A DNA stretch of 64,000 bases from Rhypophila decipiens (GCA_033297075.1 MU858167.1:1-64000), one strand, 5' to 3'; positions 22,278 through 36,115 are shown, counted from the first letter of the stretch. Numbers and translations: made by a program. The notes: generated by a model from the sequence alone, not told the origin.

Positions 22278-25200
22278 GATACCCTTGGAGAGAATTTCAG
22301 GATGACTGGCGGGAACGAGGATTGAGTAAGCGAGTGGATGGAGGTATTCATGCGTATATCCGTTGCCCCTTTTTAATATATAAACATGCGCTGCATTCTG
22401 GTTGTCTTTGCGAATTATGTGAACGCGGAATTCGGACCATGTCTCCTTTGCTCGAGTCTTCTTATCTCCGAGAGTGCTTCTTGTCCTCTGTCAGATGTTT
22501 GAGATGGGACATTGCCACGAGAGTTGCCGTGCGCACGGGTGCATCACCAGATACGAGAAGGCAAGCCAGCGAGCACCCGCCGTCTTGCAGCTTGATGACC
22601 CAGACTACGGTATTAAGTGCAACTTCAATGTGTGCTACAAGATGTAAGGCTATAAGCATCGGGCCGTGCATGGTGATATGGGCCCGAAAAGATGGAATAT
22701 GCAAGATTTGGGGGTCAAGTTCGTATTTCTCAGCTTCAGGTCGATGCCTCGGTCCCGTGCTGTATCAACTTTTTATAATGACCGCTCGAGTCCGAACACA
22801 TGGAATCTTGACCGTCAGTTATTTCCTGCCCGTTGTTAGCGGACGTATTATCGTCCGGTATTCTTCAGTCACAAATTTACCACCATTGTCTTGCTTGCAT
22901 TTATCCGTCTCAGGCAGTCATACAAGCAAAACAGAAATTATAGCTCTTGTTATAGCTCCTATGTCTAACTCGACTTATCTGCCTGCAAAGGAGGTGGGTA
23001 AGCAGGTAAGTATTTCCGGCCGGCGATGGCAAGATGCAATATACTATAACTTACATACGTGAAGGGGAAAGTACGATGCCTCGGCCGGTTCCAGCGTATA
23101 TATAGATATCGTATCAGATCCAGTATCTGCATCTCACAGGGGAATGACATTGTGTTTAGATCCCCCGAGCTATTTACGTAAGGTCGTAATGGTACTCACT
23201 CTGTCTTGATACGTAGGAAGCTTTGCAGGTTACGCCGTCGTACAGCATTGCACTAAAGGATAAATCAGGTAATTATTATGTTATTTGCCCGGTAGCCGAT
23301 GGACTTGAGTACTTGGGCTGCTTTACTATTATTATGATACGTAACCTTGATGGAACCAACGGCATAAAAACTGACAAACCTTGTGATACCTGGTTAATGC
23401 TTACCTACATGTACCGATGACCGTACTTGGGTTTTTGTCCAGCAATGGAATCAAGCTATTTGGAGCAAACACCAGAACACATGGTTTGCTCACTCTCTTC
23501 AGAGTCTCTTCGTCTGCTGCGCTATGATGCCCAATTTGCAACTGATTGTATGTCCTTCGCGCTCTGTGTCGAGCAACAACTCGAAGAACTGCAGGATACA
23601 GACAGAAACCTGAGGTAGGTTGTATCGATACGGAGATTACATCGTAATGTACCTCCTTGCCCTTGCACGGTAGTCGCTGACCGAAGCCGAATCCCGTCAA
23701 CATCGGCGCCGCTCTAATTTAAAACTTGAGTTAGGTAGTTGCCCGGACGGAGAAGTCCCTGCTTATAAATTTCTGAACCCGAAAGTTAAACTTGCTGCTA
23801 ACGACACAGCTACAGTGTACTAATGGCAATGATACGGAAGAAATACGAAACCAGTTTGGTAACGATGACATGGATAGCAGTATCCATCTTTGTTCCATCA
23901 CCTACTCCATTTGGGACTTTTCATTTGAAGCCAGAATACAGATCACCTCCTGCGGTGTTCCATGAATTCCATAGTAGGTACATACGAGCTTCAGACTTTG
24001 GTTTCGGCGATATTCCGGGCATAAAAGGTCCAAGGACATATAAGGAAGGAGAGAGGCACCGTGACTGGTTCGTACCTGTACCAGATGAACGGGCCCGTTA
24101 CATGGCACAGCAGGGCCAAGGCAAAACAAATACACAAATAGAAAGGGAGTGGGAAAAGCAACATCAAAACCTCAGGGGGGTAAATGATGCTGGTGCATTT
24201 GTAATCCTGTATTTGGCAACATCTTTCTGGCACTTGCAGAAACAGCAACCTTGGAATACACGTATGGAAACTCATGCACTCGTTGGCCATGTTGACTTGA
24301 CGCACTGATCCATACGGATAGTTTGTCTCCATACCCGGTCTCGTTTGTAACTCTGTATTTCCTGTAGAGCCAAAGAGCTGCGAAAGGGGAAACGTCTCTG
24401 GATGACCAAAGCGAATATAACCCCCTGTTTGCTGGATCACGGATGTCTTGGAAGAGAAAGCGATCGAACATTTTGTTGTGGATCATGTCAAGGAGGGAGA
24501 AGATGATGGTTTTGGAAAGGAAGCACAGACCGTTGCTGAGAAAGTCTATTCACAGTTTCGCATCTCCATTCACTGGGATATGGCATTTACTTGTAATGTG
24601 AGAAGCGGAAGGGTTAAGAAAGGATAAAAGGAGAACACAGCCCCAGTCGCAACTTGTCTCTTGTTCAAGTTGTTTTGTCCTGGCATGTACTATCTGTTTG
24701 TCAAGACGTAAGGGGTACTGTGTACCGTACCGGCTTGTGGGAAGGGAGTCAGGGGCCCAATACCCGACCGACGGACGCTATGAGGAAATATTACGCACTA
24801 CGGAGTACGTGGACTGTATATCTCGGAAGCTAGCCAGATTTGTAACATGGCTTTTAATTAACTTGTTAATTTTATGACATATGTGGGCCCGTTCGTTTTA
24901 ACCGAACCTTACCTTGAGAAAAAGAAAACTTTTTAAAAATGAAGGTAATCCGTAGCTGCGCCTACTACTTTTGACCTACTTGCTTTCCTGACGTTTGGTC
25001 CTTTCTCACGCCTTTGTTCTGGATTCACAGTCTTGATCTCGTGCTCTCTCCAAGGTTGCAGCCTCTTTCCACTCTTTCCATTTGGGATATTCCCCGCCAG
25101 TTCCGTGAGTTCGGAGATACAGACAGCTCGACACAACCAGTCGAGTCTTGAAGCAACGAGTAAGGGATTCCCGCCCATCTAATTCTCCTTTCCCCCAATT

Positions 25201-25496
25201 CCCTCCCTTTTCGTCCCGGGTGCTGCAACCGGGTTTTGGTCTTTCACACTTCTGGTGCTGAGGTGAAAGGCCAAGAAGATCACCCCTTTCTTGGTCATCG
25301 ACTGTGCATCGGGACTTGTCCTGTCAGATCTGGGCTGGGCATTGGGCAGGCGCGAGTATACCAAAACTCCAAAAATCCACAGGCGTCTCGGCACCGCTGC
25401 GGATAGAAAGTACCCAAGGATCGATCCGACAAAGGGTTTGAACTCCATCTCATATACTTCAGCAAAGTAAATACATACACCCATTCTCTTGTGGCC
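22278..25496. other. 3.2-kb intergenic region
   Basis: This begins with the annexin 3' flank. Composition becomes locally A/T-rich, especially near 24840-24940. The one frame worth a note is 23823-24308. There is no transposon domain, tRNA or inverted repeat that I can support. The last 400 bases are the promoter/leader of the zinc-finger gene. Confidence 0.4.
23823..24308 (+). CDS. Doubtful 161-codon open frame
   Basis: An ATG-initiated frame of 161 codons in otherwise gene-poor sequence. The middle part is charged and looks protein-like (for example GERHRDWFVPVPDERARYM), and a short hydrophobic stretch lies near the N-terminus. I recognise no domain or splice signals. It could be a lineage-specific gene or chance; chance is more likely. 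Confidence 0.15.
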   Translation: MAMIRKKYETSLVTMTWIAVSIFVPSPTPFGTFHLKPEYRSPPAVFHEFHSRYIRASDFGFGDIPGIKGPRTYKEGERHRDWFVPVPDERARYMAQQGQGKTNTQIEREWEKQHQNLRGVNDAGAFVILYLATSFWHLQKQQPWNTRMETHALVGHVDLTH

Positions 25497-28400
25497 ATGG
25501 CCGAGCCTGCAGCAGGAACGTCACCGTTGGGATCAACGTCAATAGTCCAGGATCCGGCTCCCCGTGTGCCAAGTCCCGTGTCATCTGATCGGAGGACGTC
25601 AATTTCGTCCGGCACACCACTTCCCAAAAATGACGTCCCGGGCTGGCCGAGCGCGGTGCCTGAACAGGAACAAGAACAACGAGAACAGGGTCAGGTACAG
25701 GGGCCGTCACCTCCAACTGTGAACGGCGTTGCCCTCGCCACTGCTGCCGCTGCCGTTGCCGCTGCCGCTACCGCCTCACAATCGAGGGCCGCCAGCCCAA
25801 CTCCTGGACCCGACACTCCTCAGTCCCATGCACACCCATCGACGCCAAACCCCCATGCTGTATCCGTAACTGCTGTCAATGGTCAAGTGGCTCCGCCGCC
25901 GCCGACTTCTGCTCCGGGGACGGGAACTTCATCGACTGTGTCGTCCGCGTCAAATCCGGCCACGGGAATTGCCGGCGCTAGAAGCAAAGAACAATTCCTT
26001 AGATGGCGAGACCCAATGACGGTGAAATACGACAGCGGTAGTGGCCATGCCCAACCGGGAAAATTACAGCCCTCGAATCCGTCGCCACAGCTCAAGCAAG
26101 AGCACGCCCAGCCACAAACACAAGCCGTTCAGCAGCCCGGGCAGCAGCCCGGGCAGCAATCGCAGCCACAGCCACAACAGTTCTCAACTCCACCATCGCG
26201 ACAGTTGCAGTCGCAGCCTCTGCCACAGCCGCAGTTACCAGTGTTGCAAACACAAGCACAACACCAACAAAATTTGCAGCCCTCTCACTCACAACACGCT
26301 CAGCAGCAGTTGCATCAGCAACCGCAGTACATTCAAGTTTCGCATCAACAAGCTCATCATTCGCATCCACAGTCATATCCACAACCCCACGTGCATCCCC
26401 AACTTAACCACAGTCAGCCATTGCATCCACCGCCACCACCGCCGCAAGCTGCAGCAACCGCGCTTCCGCCCTTGCACCACCAGCATCCGCATCCATCGCA
26501 CTTGCCGATTCACTGCCCACCGTCCGGCCGTCCGCTTGCAACTCAAACCCGCTCCAAGCCCGTCATCATGGACCCACCCCGGAAAGCAAGTCCGCAAATA
26601 AAAGGCTTTCCGTCGCCGGGTCCGGGTGCGGATCACCCGCGCCGCAACCCCAAGTTTGTTGACGACTGCACGCGTATGACATATGCTGTCCAGCAAAGCC
26701 TTCCCGAGGCCGTCCGCCGCACAGTCCGCGACCACTGGGAGAAGTGTCTGCTGGGCTCCGAGTTTCACCAAGCCTTTATTGTGAGTCCCACATTTTATAC
26801 TTTTCACTCTTGTTCTCACTCTTCATTCATCTCACACTCACTCGCCTTCTTAATTTCACGTGGCCGATGTTACTCGGTCCACCTAATCATCCTAATTCTT
26901 CAAAAACCCTCAGCCTCGCGACCACGGGATGATAATTCATCTCATGATTACACCTTTCTCTCAACAGATCTGCACAGCTGTCATCTTGTCGTGCCCTGTT
27001 GAACTTGTATCAGTGTCTTTGACGTGTCTAACCGGCCTATAGCTGAATGCATCTATACACCATGCAGGACCGTCCATCACCCGCCGGGCGGTCCAGGACT
27101 TTGGTGAGAAAATGATTCAGGAATCCAAGGCTGAACTTATAGGCCACTTCAAGACAGAGGATCTTGATCAGATAGCCCACCTCATCATTGAGAAAGCCAG
27201 CGACAGCTTTCTTGACAAATGCTTGGCCAAGCGTCTACAAACTATTGAAGCAAAGCCGTTGATCAACGCCCTCGCCAAGGCCGAACGTTTGGGATATGAA
27301 CCGGGTGACATCGTAGAGGGTGATCAACACGAGCACGTTATACCTCAGGAGGCCTTTCCTGGAGCCGCCGCCGCCGCCGCCGCCGCCTCCGCCTCCGGAG
27401 CTAACGGTGTTGCTCCGTCTCGCCCAGTCTCGCATCCGCCGCAGCCTCAACCTCAGCAGTACCCTCCGCATCAACAGTTGCAATGCTTGCGTTGCTTTCG
27501 GACCTTCACACAACCCCCCGCATATGAACATGTATGTATTCCTTTGGACTACCCACCACTGCATAGAAGACGGCTCACTAACACCATCTAGCACACGGCA
27601 TTCAGTGTCTGTACCCAGATTCCTCCTACTAACAAAGGGTTCGAGCATTCTTGCCCTTACTGTGGTCAAGGGTTCACAAGACTAGATGAACTGCAAACTG
27701 TGAGTTTCAGCCCGTGCAACAAATATCACCGGCCACTCACTGACATTAAGCGCAGCACCTTGAGAACAGAGTTTGCCTTACCCCGAACAAGGCGTCTCGC
27801 GGTCCTGGCCGGCCGGCTCGGTCAGCTCCGCCCACACAACCTAATCCTGTGTCAATCCTCCCCTCGGTGAATCAGACACCTGGCCTGAACGGGTATAATT
27901 TTTCCTATGACCCAGCACAGGCCACCCCGACACATCGCAGCAAACCGCCCCGTTCGTCGGTGGGGACGCCGAATTCGGTCGCCTCTCCGAACCCTTCAGA
28001 CCCGTATGCACATCTTACACCGGAAAAGCTCGAAGCAATGAACCAAGAGCTTCAGAACGCTGAAGTAACATATGCCCCACGCTTTGCCGAAGCAGAGGCC
28101 ATAGCCGACGAAAACGAACGCCGAGCAAGGATTGAGGGTCTTCGCAACAGCTTCGGGACTAAACAGTCCATGATCAGAAAAAAGTACGGTGTGCGGCTCC
28201 GTGAACGTCGGACGAAAGCCGAAATTGCAGCAGAGCGGGAGCGACTAGGTCTCAAGAAGGCGGAGAGAGAAAAGGCAAAGGCCATAATTGCTAAACAACA
28301 GCTGGCTGCGGCCGCCAACGCAAGTTCACAGCTACCACCTGCAGCTGGTAGTACTGGGTGGACTGCTGCTAACACCACTCAGGCAGCTCAGGGCATCTGG

Positions 28401-28892
28401 GATGACCATGATGCTAAACGCCGACGTCTGGATGGAACTGGTGGGTACCAGGCAAATTCCAACTCGCTAGGAGACGATACTCCCACGCCAAAGATTTTGT
28501 CAGTGTCCCAGCTAGGCGCCGGCCTGTCGGGTACACCAGCAACAGCTGAGCTTCAGGATCCAACACGCCCTCCTCAGCCCGCTCAACAAGCAAGTAAACA
28601 GAGACAGCAGGCTGCTCCGGAAACAGTGACTCTGGACAGTGAATCGCCGAGCCCAAACAGCGGGGAGAATCCAGCCGAGAGAGCGGTTAGCATTAGTGAT
28701 GACGCAAGCCGTCGAGCAAGTCTACAGCAGTCCACCACCGTCTCGCCGCGACCTGCTGAAACCACCCAGCCTGGTGCCGACGTTATGGACGTGGATTCGG
28801 ACTCATCAGACGATGACGAGGATATTCCCTCCACGCTCCCCGCCCATGTTCGGTCCACTCTGGGACAACAGACCTACGGTCTGCATGCTTGA
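25497..28892 (+). CDS. Large two-finger C2HC zinc-finger protein, 1005 aa
   Basis: Probable nuclear regulator; exact function unknown. Exons 25497-26780, 27043-27531, 27592-27699 and 27756-28892, all phase 0. Residues 1-370 are disordered, with Ala runs and a long Gln/His/Pro-rich block (about 200-330). Residues about 390-530 form a conserved helical segment (begins PRRNPKFVDDCTRMTYAVQQ). Two zinc fingers follow with identical spacing C-x2-C-x12-H-x5-C: Cys576, Cys579, His592, Cys598 and Cys612, Cys615, His628, Cys634. A Lys/Arg/Glu-rich helical region (about 700-820) contains basic stretches suited to nuclear import, and the C-terminus ends in an acidic Asp/Ser patch (DSDSSDDDEDIP). The start ATG sits in GCCATGG. 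It is convergent with the coiled-coil gene. Confidence 0.82.
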
Positions 28893-30268
28893 GCCCGCGC
28901 TAGCAACGACATTGCGGTATTTTCCAAATCAACTTAGCCCGAGCCTATGGCCTGGGCCCTCAGACCATTTTCCGTCTATTTAATAACAAGACCCAAACCT
29001 ATGGCGCGCGAGTCGAATTCTTTCTGTATACATAGTCATTTTCGATTCTACTCAGAAGTCGTTCTAGATTACATATACCTTTCTACTTCGAGATATATCT
29101 TTTCATATCTTATTCAGGGCAACAAATGCCCGCAGTCTTCTCTCGGGAAACGGCGCATGGGAGCTCTAGACTGGCAGGGCATGCCCGTACATGTATTTAT
29201 CGAATTATAATACCATTTCAAATCGAGGAACATATCCGATCAATTCTTTTCTTCAAGTCCATTCTCAGTCCAAGGGAAATCGAGACGAGTTTGAGCAAGG
29301 ACGGTCCTTCTTACCGGCCTGCATTCGTCACTGGAGATGAAAGCTTCTCGTTGACAGTACTTGGGTTTCCGCTCTTTTTGGACGATCTGGCCATTGCACT
29401 CCTTTCTGGAATGGTCTGTCTAAGCTTACCCTTGAGCCGGCTGGAGGACCGCCATATGGCTAGTTCTGCATCCCGGGTAGACAGTTCTATCAGATCCTAA
29501 CCTAAATAGATATACGCCGAAGTTATTTAGTTAATTTAGGTACAGCCTATCTAGCGAAACTCGAGACAAAAACAAACCAGCGATGTTTTCTCATCTTTCT
29601 TCTTTATTGATACCCTCGCTTGCTCGTTTCTGGTCTGCCGAACTGCGTTCCATGCGAAATTGAGCCCACAAATAGCTCATCTATACGCGTGATAAAGCAT
29701 ATAAATACGTATATCATCGATCTCTCCGAGGCCTTGAGAGCAACGGAAATACGCATCGTAGAAACGCCCATATGGTCTCAAACCAAGAATGAGAAGGCAT
29801 GTCATAGCACTTCTCAAGGCATGTGTAAGATTTTTTTATGCCCTCAACTGCCTTTAGATATATAATAGGGTATATTATGAGTTTACATCATCTCTTCGGG
29901 TTGATGTCTGCCTTTCTGACCGTGGTCGAAGGACAATATCTACCCCTGAAGCCAACAGCCGCCCTTCTTTCCATCGTGGTAACAGAATGCTAGAAATAAA
30001 AGCAGCCCTCTCTCCTAGAGAAGGGTATACATGAAGATAATACAAAGATCAGGGAAAGTGTATAAAAGTCGCTCCAAAAACCAAACTCCCTTGCGTCAAA
30101 CAATTCTGTCCCTTTTTTGGATGGCCCGCTCAACACTGGGCTTCATAGGGGGGTTCATCGAAAAAACTCAAACACCGAAACCTGATCTCGACAAGTCCGG
30201 AGCCTCCTCTTCCAATAGAGTACCGGTAGGGTGGTCGGAATGCGACAATGCTCGTCAAGCACAAAACC
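28893..30268. other. Convergent intergenic region
   Basis: This is the space between two converging genes and should contain both 3' ends. It is A/T-rich with short T runs. No conserved frame, RNA gene or repeat was recognised. Confidence 0.4.
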
Positions 30269-33250
30269 TTATCCGGTGACCCTTCTCACCCACAGAACTG
30301 TTGGCTCAAACTGGCCATCTTTGTCAAGTCTCTTGTAGGCCCGATGGAGCTTGAGCCCCAGTTCGTACTCCTCCCTCTGCACCTCGGACAATTCGAGCTT
30401 GAGCGCCTCGACTTTGCGTTTCTCCATCTCCCGCTTGGTTCGGACCAAGGCACTGTCCATCAGATTATCCGTGGGCATCAGCTCAGTCATTTGCTTGATA
30501 GAGCGGGTGATGTTGATCTTGCGGTTGGCCAGTCCTTGCAGCTGCGCATTAAGTAGACCAACTCGGTCTTGTGCCTCGCCAGCTGAGGTTTCAGGTGGCG
30601 CGGGGGGGAGCATCTTGTTGATGCTGGATGCCGTCGATAGACGGCGATCTGGTAGGTCAGTCGTGGCGGCCCGAACACGGCGGATAGCTGGGCCCATTCC
30701 CGCCGCCGCGGCCTTCCTGTCGCGTGCGGCCTGCGACTCACGATCTATACCGAGTGGTCGAGGTACGAACTGGTCTTTGAGCGAGATGACAATCGGGCTT
30801 GGTGGGTTACTGGAGTGGCCATCTTCGTCGGGATGGGGTCGTCTTCGATCCATCACGGACTCTTGCGGCGCTTGGATTGGGCTTTCGACGAGTCCCGGGG
30901 GAACTATCGGCATGGGAGGTCGGTCTTGATGTTCAAAGTCGTCGAAGGACTCACGCGGGGTGTTGGCAGCACTCGTCGCATACGTCGTGACGCTGAACCG
31001 AGAGGCAGGCTGGACCCAAGGGTCGTTGGCCGCGAGGAAGGTAGCATCGGGTTTATGGGCAGGAGGTGCCGGCGGGTGTTGAGACTGTTGTGAGTAAACC
31101 GACGAGACTGACTCGTGGTGTAAGTGATTTGCGTGCGTAGGAGGTGGTTTCCTGCGAATCATGGCGGGGTTGTTGTGATCGTGCGGACTGGGATTCGACA
31201 TGGGGCTCGCAGGGGACGTGGGGGAAGGGACACTGATATTGGGAAGCGCAGAGCGAGCTAGGTCCCTGGCCGCCATCGAGGGTGCATCCCTCCCCACAGG
31301 TGACGCGGACAGTGGTGAGCTGGGGAAATTCTGAGGGCTCAGAGGTTGCGGCTTCGTCACGGATGCGGACTGCTGGGGTGAGGGGGGCATCCTCATCATG
31401 GGCTCCCGTGGCGCGGACCCAGCTACCGTTTCAGAACCGTGAGGGCTCACAGGGGGTGTCTGGCCTCGTCTTGCCATGCCAAATAACCCCATCTTGGGGT
31501 TAGGGGCAGATAAATTGGTAGACACTCTTCTGCTATTCTTCTCTGGAATCCTCAATGGTGCAACCTCGGGGTTATCATGAACTGGGTCCAAGAGGGCAGT
31601 CCGGCCACTCGGTCCGCGCCAACTGGGACGAGACGATGTGAAGGCACCGGCTGCAGGGTCGACATCGTTCTCCTTTCCACCAGCTCGCTTGGCCATCCTT
31701 CGTACCCTGTCACCGAAGGTCGGAGCAGCGACAGGCTGGTTCTTCCTGGGCGGAACAGGTCCGGTGTTCGTGATACCCAGGCCGTGTGCAAACTGGGCGG
31801 GCTTCACTTGGGACGGTTGCCCGTGTGGACTTGAAGTGCGTTCCCCCGTCATAGGATCCCAACGGGGGTCTTCTTGGTTCGGGTCATGGCCGTGAACTTG
31901 CTGGCGGGACGATGGGCGCTGGTTTCCATGAGCGTGAGCTTCGCGTAGGGCAGCATCGGAGGCTTTCCGGCGAGCACGGCGCATCATTGGTATGTTGGTC
32001 GCGGCCCGGTTCTGTGGGGATGATTCGGTTTCATATGGCTCGGGCTGCTGGGTCCTCATCGGCCGGGAGGATCCGAGGCGGAGCTGAGACATATCGGGCA
32101 CATCTTCGTCAATAGGCGATACGTCACCGCCGTCTGGGTCTGTACCATGGAAGCCGGGCTCGGGGGAGCTTGGAGGAGAGATCTCCTCGCCTCCCCCATA
32201 CCGGCGATACTGTTTGGACGCCAGGTTTGCAGATGATTTGCGTGCAGCTGTAGGTTGTGTTTGACCGTGGTGCTGGTGCGCTGAAGAGTTTGGATGGTTT
32301 GAGGTTCGAGGCACAAGCCGCCTGGGGTTTCGCGGGGGCGGTTCTCTTACTGGAGGGGCAGATTCGCTGCAAGTGGCCGCGGGGTCGTGTTAGTTTTCGT
32401 GACAACCAAGGACAGTATCCAGTGGTGTTGGATCGACTGAGAAATTATGGCGGAAGAAGAAAAAAAGGCAGTGAAGAAGAGGGAAGCGATGGAGGTGTGA
32501 ATAAGCCCAGGGTCAGAAAAAAAAGATCAAGTGAGAGCCCAACCTGGCGCAGCTCAGCAGCACAACCAGAGAAAGCACATGTCGACAGCGCACCGCGTCC
32601 GTCGGGGGTTCAATGCATCAAACAGGGCCAAGGGGGCCCACGCCTGTCATCTGCACTGTCCCCAAGGAACACGAAATCGGTGCAAATTCAACGTAATCTG
32701 GGAAGGTGCCGAGATGCCTCCCGGTTGATGTGGCCTTCGCGGCTTGTGCAAATTCAAGAAGGGTCTTGCATTTGATGCAGGGACGGTCGCCCGACTGGTC
32801 AACTAGCACCAGGTGGAAGGAAAGGAAACATGAGGGTGAACCGGTGCTTGCTTCCGCTTGCCTGTTCCAGCCAGTGCAAACCGAAATGACTGGTCCTGAA
32901 TACATTCGGAGTGTTTTGTGTTCGACACCCTTCGTCACCGTCATACAGCTGCGCCACACACGCATGGGACGGGAACAACAAAACGACCTGGGAGTTTCTG
33001 GGCCACGCACTGTGAAGCAAACAAAGGGAATGGATACACATCATAAAAAAAGCACTTACAACGTGTACTCCACAAATTCCCGTGGTGGTCGTGGAGGTGG
33101 CGGTCCTCCTTTGATGGAGTAACTGTAGCCCCTGGGAGCTAGATGGCCGCCAGACAATCCATCATCTTCGACTTCATCGCCAAATCGACCAGCGGCGCCC
33201 ATTCTTTCGTGAGGGGCCATCGTTCTTAACCTGTCCCACATTATAGGCAT
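30269..33250 (-). CDS. Disordered protein with C-terminal coiled coil, 747 aa (hypothetical)
   Basis: Conserved-looking fungal protein that I cannot name. Proposed exons: 33250-33060 (starts MPIMWDRLRTM) and 32321-30269, joined by a 738-base intron with GTAAGT donor and CCCCAG/G acceptor. The joined frame reads EFVEYTL then RLVPRTSNHP. The second exon has no suitable ATG of its own near its 5' end, which is why an upstream first exon is required. Residues about 70-590 are Pro/Ser/Arg-rich and disordered, with short motifs such as PPSPQQ. The last 120 residues (from about KMLPPAPPE) contain a Lys/Glu-rich heptad-like helix, then YKRLDKDGQFEP and a conserved LWVRRVTG end. This could be a scaffold for cell polarity, septation or cytoskeleton, but that is speculation. 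Confidence 0.68.
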
Positions 33251-36115
33251 TTTTGCTGCGAACTGTTGTGGTATCAACTTCCCTCCAGGAAGCCGGGACT
33301 GGTAATATGCGGGGGCTGGGCTGGTACCGTTGGCGGTGGAGCTAGCGGAGGAACGGGAAGCCTTCTGTCAGATCGTCGCAGTGGTGGTTTGAGGTGAGGC
33401 AAGGGGACGCATAAAGCTGGGAAATATCCCAACCCAGGTTGGGATGAATACGACGAGAAAGAGATAATAATAGAGGTAGGAGAGAAAGGCTGTTAGTGCA
33501 CTGCAGTCGATCGGCCAGCCGGAGTGTTTGTCGATGATATCCTCAGGTCCGGATGCGAAGAATGGCCCCTTTATTCGCGTTGCAGTGATGGTGGTGACAG
33601 GTAATATATAGCGAGAAGTTCTATTAGTGCAATGTGCTGGTGGTGGTGGTGCCAGATTGGCAGGCGAGGTGGTTGGCGACTTGTTTATTTGTTGACCTTT
33701 CTTGGCTCTTCAGCTCAATCTTGATATCCCGGCCGTTTCCACCAACCCATCCGCTGTCCGGATTCTCTGGCGACAGTGAGTTTGTCGGTGTTTTTGTTCG
33801 AGTGCCTCCTCACCAGTCGTTTTGGCCCATTCAGATTGGTCGGCTTTCCAGGGAACAACAAGGCTGGTCTGGTCTACTGGTTGGGCTGGCCTGAACAGCG
33901 CGGCTGTGGGGGAGCACGGGGGAGCTAACGCGTCACCGGGAGCCAGTGTGGACCACTAAAGCACAGGCTGACGTTGTTCCTGAGGAGAGGTCCAAGTTCG
34001 TCTGGTGAAACACTGGACCACGTTTATCGACGACCACAAGACGACAAAGGTTGGCGGTTCAGTTGGCAGATTGTTGAAGAAATGGGAAGAAGAAGGAGAC
34101 GAATTTCAGAAGGGCGGAAAGTTTACATTTTCATATCTTCAACGTCAGAAAGAATAGCACCACTTTGTGTTGCATGTTTTATTATCAAGACGATTCAGGA
34201 CTGTGGTTTAATCTGCACGCTATTTGCCAGGACCGTGATCGACGCCATCACCACCCCTTCAGCCGCTAATGCAACGCCCACACCCGGCCAGCTCCAGTGG
34301 ATTTCAGCAGTGGGGCCGGGAGATCGGGAGGTCTGGAGCTGCAGGGGTGCCTGCCAAGGACTCCCGTCCCGACCATCAAAATTGGAAGTTGCGTCCGATC
34401 CTCACTTTCCACTCAAAGGTTCCTGCGTCTGCGACGAAGGAGTCAGGAAGGGGGTTCGTGAGAACGGGTGCACTGGTTCGTTCAGACCTCTTCATGTCGT
34501 ATAATAACCAAGAGATCGGATTCTCATTGACCCATATGGAATCTTTATCGCCATGCCTGTCTGCAGGTCCTTACATAAGGTTGTTTCATTCTGCTCTTGC
34601 CTTCTCGTCCAATCTCCAAATGAGAGGGGCCCAGTCTCGTGTTTCACCTCCAAGCTTGAGCTGTCCCGCCGACACGCCTAAATCACACCCGATTACGGGC
34701 TGTTTCCTGCAGTAATTCTATCAGGCCCGTTCCTGCGTCGTTCAGGGGCAGAAACAACCAAGGAAAATACGGAACCAGGTGGGAATCTGATAATCGAGTC
34801 TCGCCTACGGATACCTGGCAGATTGTCAAATAGGCTATCCTGGTGGAGAATTGTTGGACGGAGCAAATGGAAGCTTTCGATCCCGTCCTTCTATCGATCG
34901 ATCGTGATGCCGTCTCATGCAGATCCCGGAAGAAAGCCCCCCCCTGTTGGAATCATCAACCAGCAGTGAACCCTAACCCTTGGTTTCATCTTGTCGTCCA
35001 GTCTACAAACTTTGAGGCTTCGAGACGACGATCGGAAGTCTTGCTGCCAAATATCATCATCCGCATCGTCAAATCTTGGCCGTAGTTTAAACTGGAACCA
35101 GCCGGAAGCTTGAGCATCACCAGGGACATGGCACTAGACTTTCTATCGAATTCAGAAGCAGTTGGACCCTGAACCTGGTTTGTATATGCCAGCATCATTG
35201 CCTTTTCTCCACTGTGTGCCCTTCTAGATTTAAAAGCCAGCTTTTACCTTACCGACATATGTCCAAGACGTCACTCAGAGACCACTTACCCTAAATAGAT
35301 TGTTACAATGGCGATATGCTCATCAGCGAAGGGGCGCAAAGAGAAGGGGGATACATGCAGTATGCCGAGTCAAACTGAACATGTCGGCTCCCCAGCTTGT
35401 CAAAGTAGTAATCAGTTGGAATGTTATGAACTTGACGTTACACCGCTTCCAATCACACCTTCATCTTGAACTTGCTCAACCAACATCTGCCCATCTCAGG
35501 CACGATCTGATAGATTGATTTTGTGCCGTCAGCCGTCAGGCGGCACGGTGATGCAAAGAGACACTACAGTTTCCTTTGTCAGGGAAAACAAAAGGCAGAG
35601 CATGTACGTATACTCACCAACTAGATTACTTATCCAGTTAGTAGCTGGCTAGCGAGGCAGAGAGGTATTGATGAGGCGTAGACTGGACCGCAACCCGGAT
35701 TGGAAAGTTGGATTCCTGTTCTGTTTTGTTTGCTTTTCTAGCCCGAGATGAGAAGAGCGATTCTCGGTTCCGTTGAATAGAGTGGTGGTTCCTGCGCCGT
35801 TGGGGAGAGCGAGAGCACATTACTGCAAGCAGTACGATCTCAACTTCGGTTAGGATTGAAGTGATATACCACGTGAAACATGTGAAAAGAGACTTCTGGC
35901 TTATGCTTCGATCACAAAAGCAGAGAGTTCCCAAAAAATAATTATAATTAAATATTGTTATTTTCCCATGACCTACACAAATGAAATGAGCCCGTCTAAC
36001 TTGCAAGTATTAAAACACTATCCAACCCTTAAGCTCCCAGACGCCCCAGGATGGAACAGGTGATCCCCTATTCAGGGGGCACCGATAGAGTAAACAAATG
36101 TAAAATGAGCAATAA
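33251..36115. other. 2.9-kb intergenic region
   Basis: No gene is supported. The left few hundred bases are the promoter and 5' UTR of the coiled-coil gene. Open frames of up to 176 codons occur but show no domains, no coherent splice sites and overlap with equally open opposite frames. No inverted repeats were noticed. Confidence 0.4.

Noticed and set aside
22256..23062. 268-codon frame after the annexin
   Set aside because: It starts inside the annexin 3' end, lacks an ATG at its 5' end and contains no recognisable motif; it is likely UTR and spacer.
32315..32368. Acceptor CTTGCAG at 32368 for the coiled-coil gene
   Set aside because: It puts the second exon out of frame with the long open frame; the CCCCAG acceptor at 32322 keeps both exons in frame.
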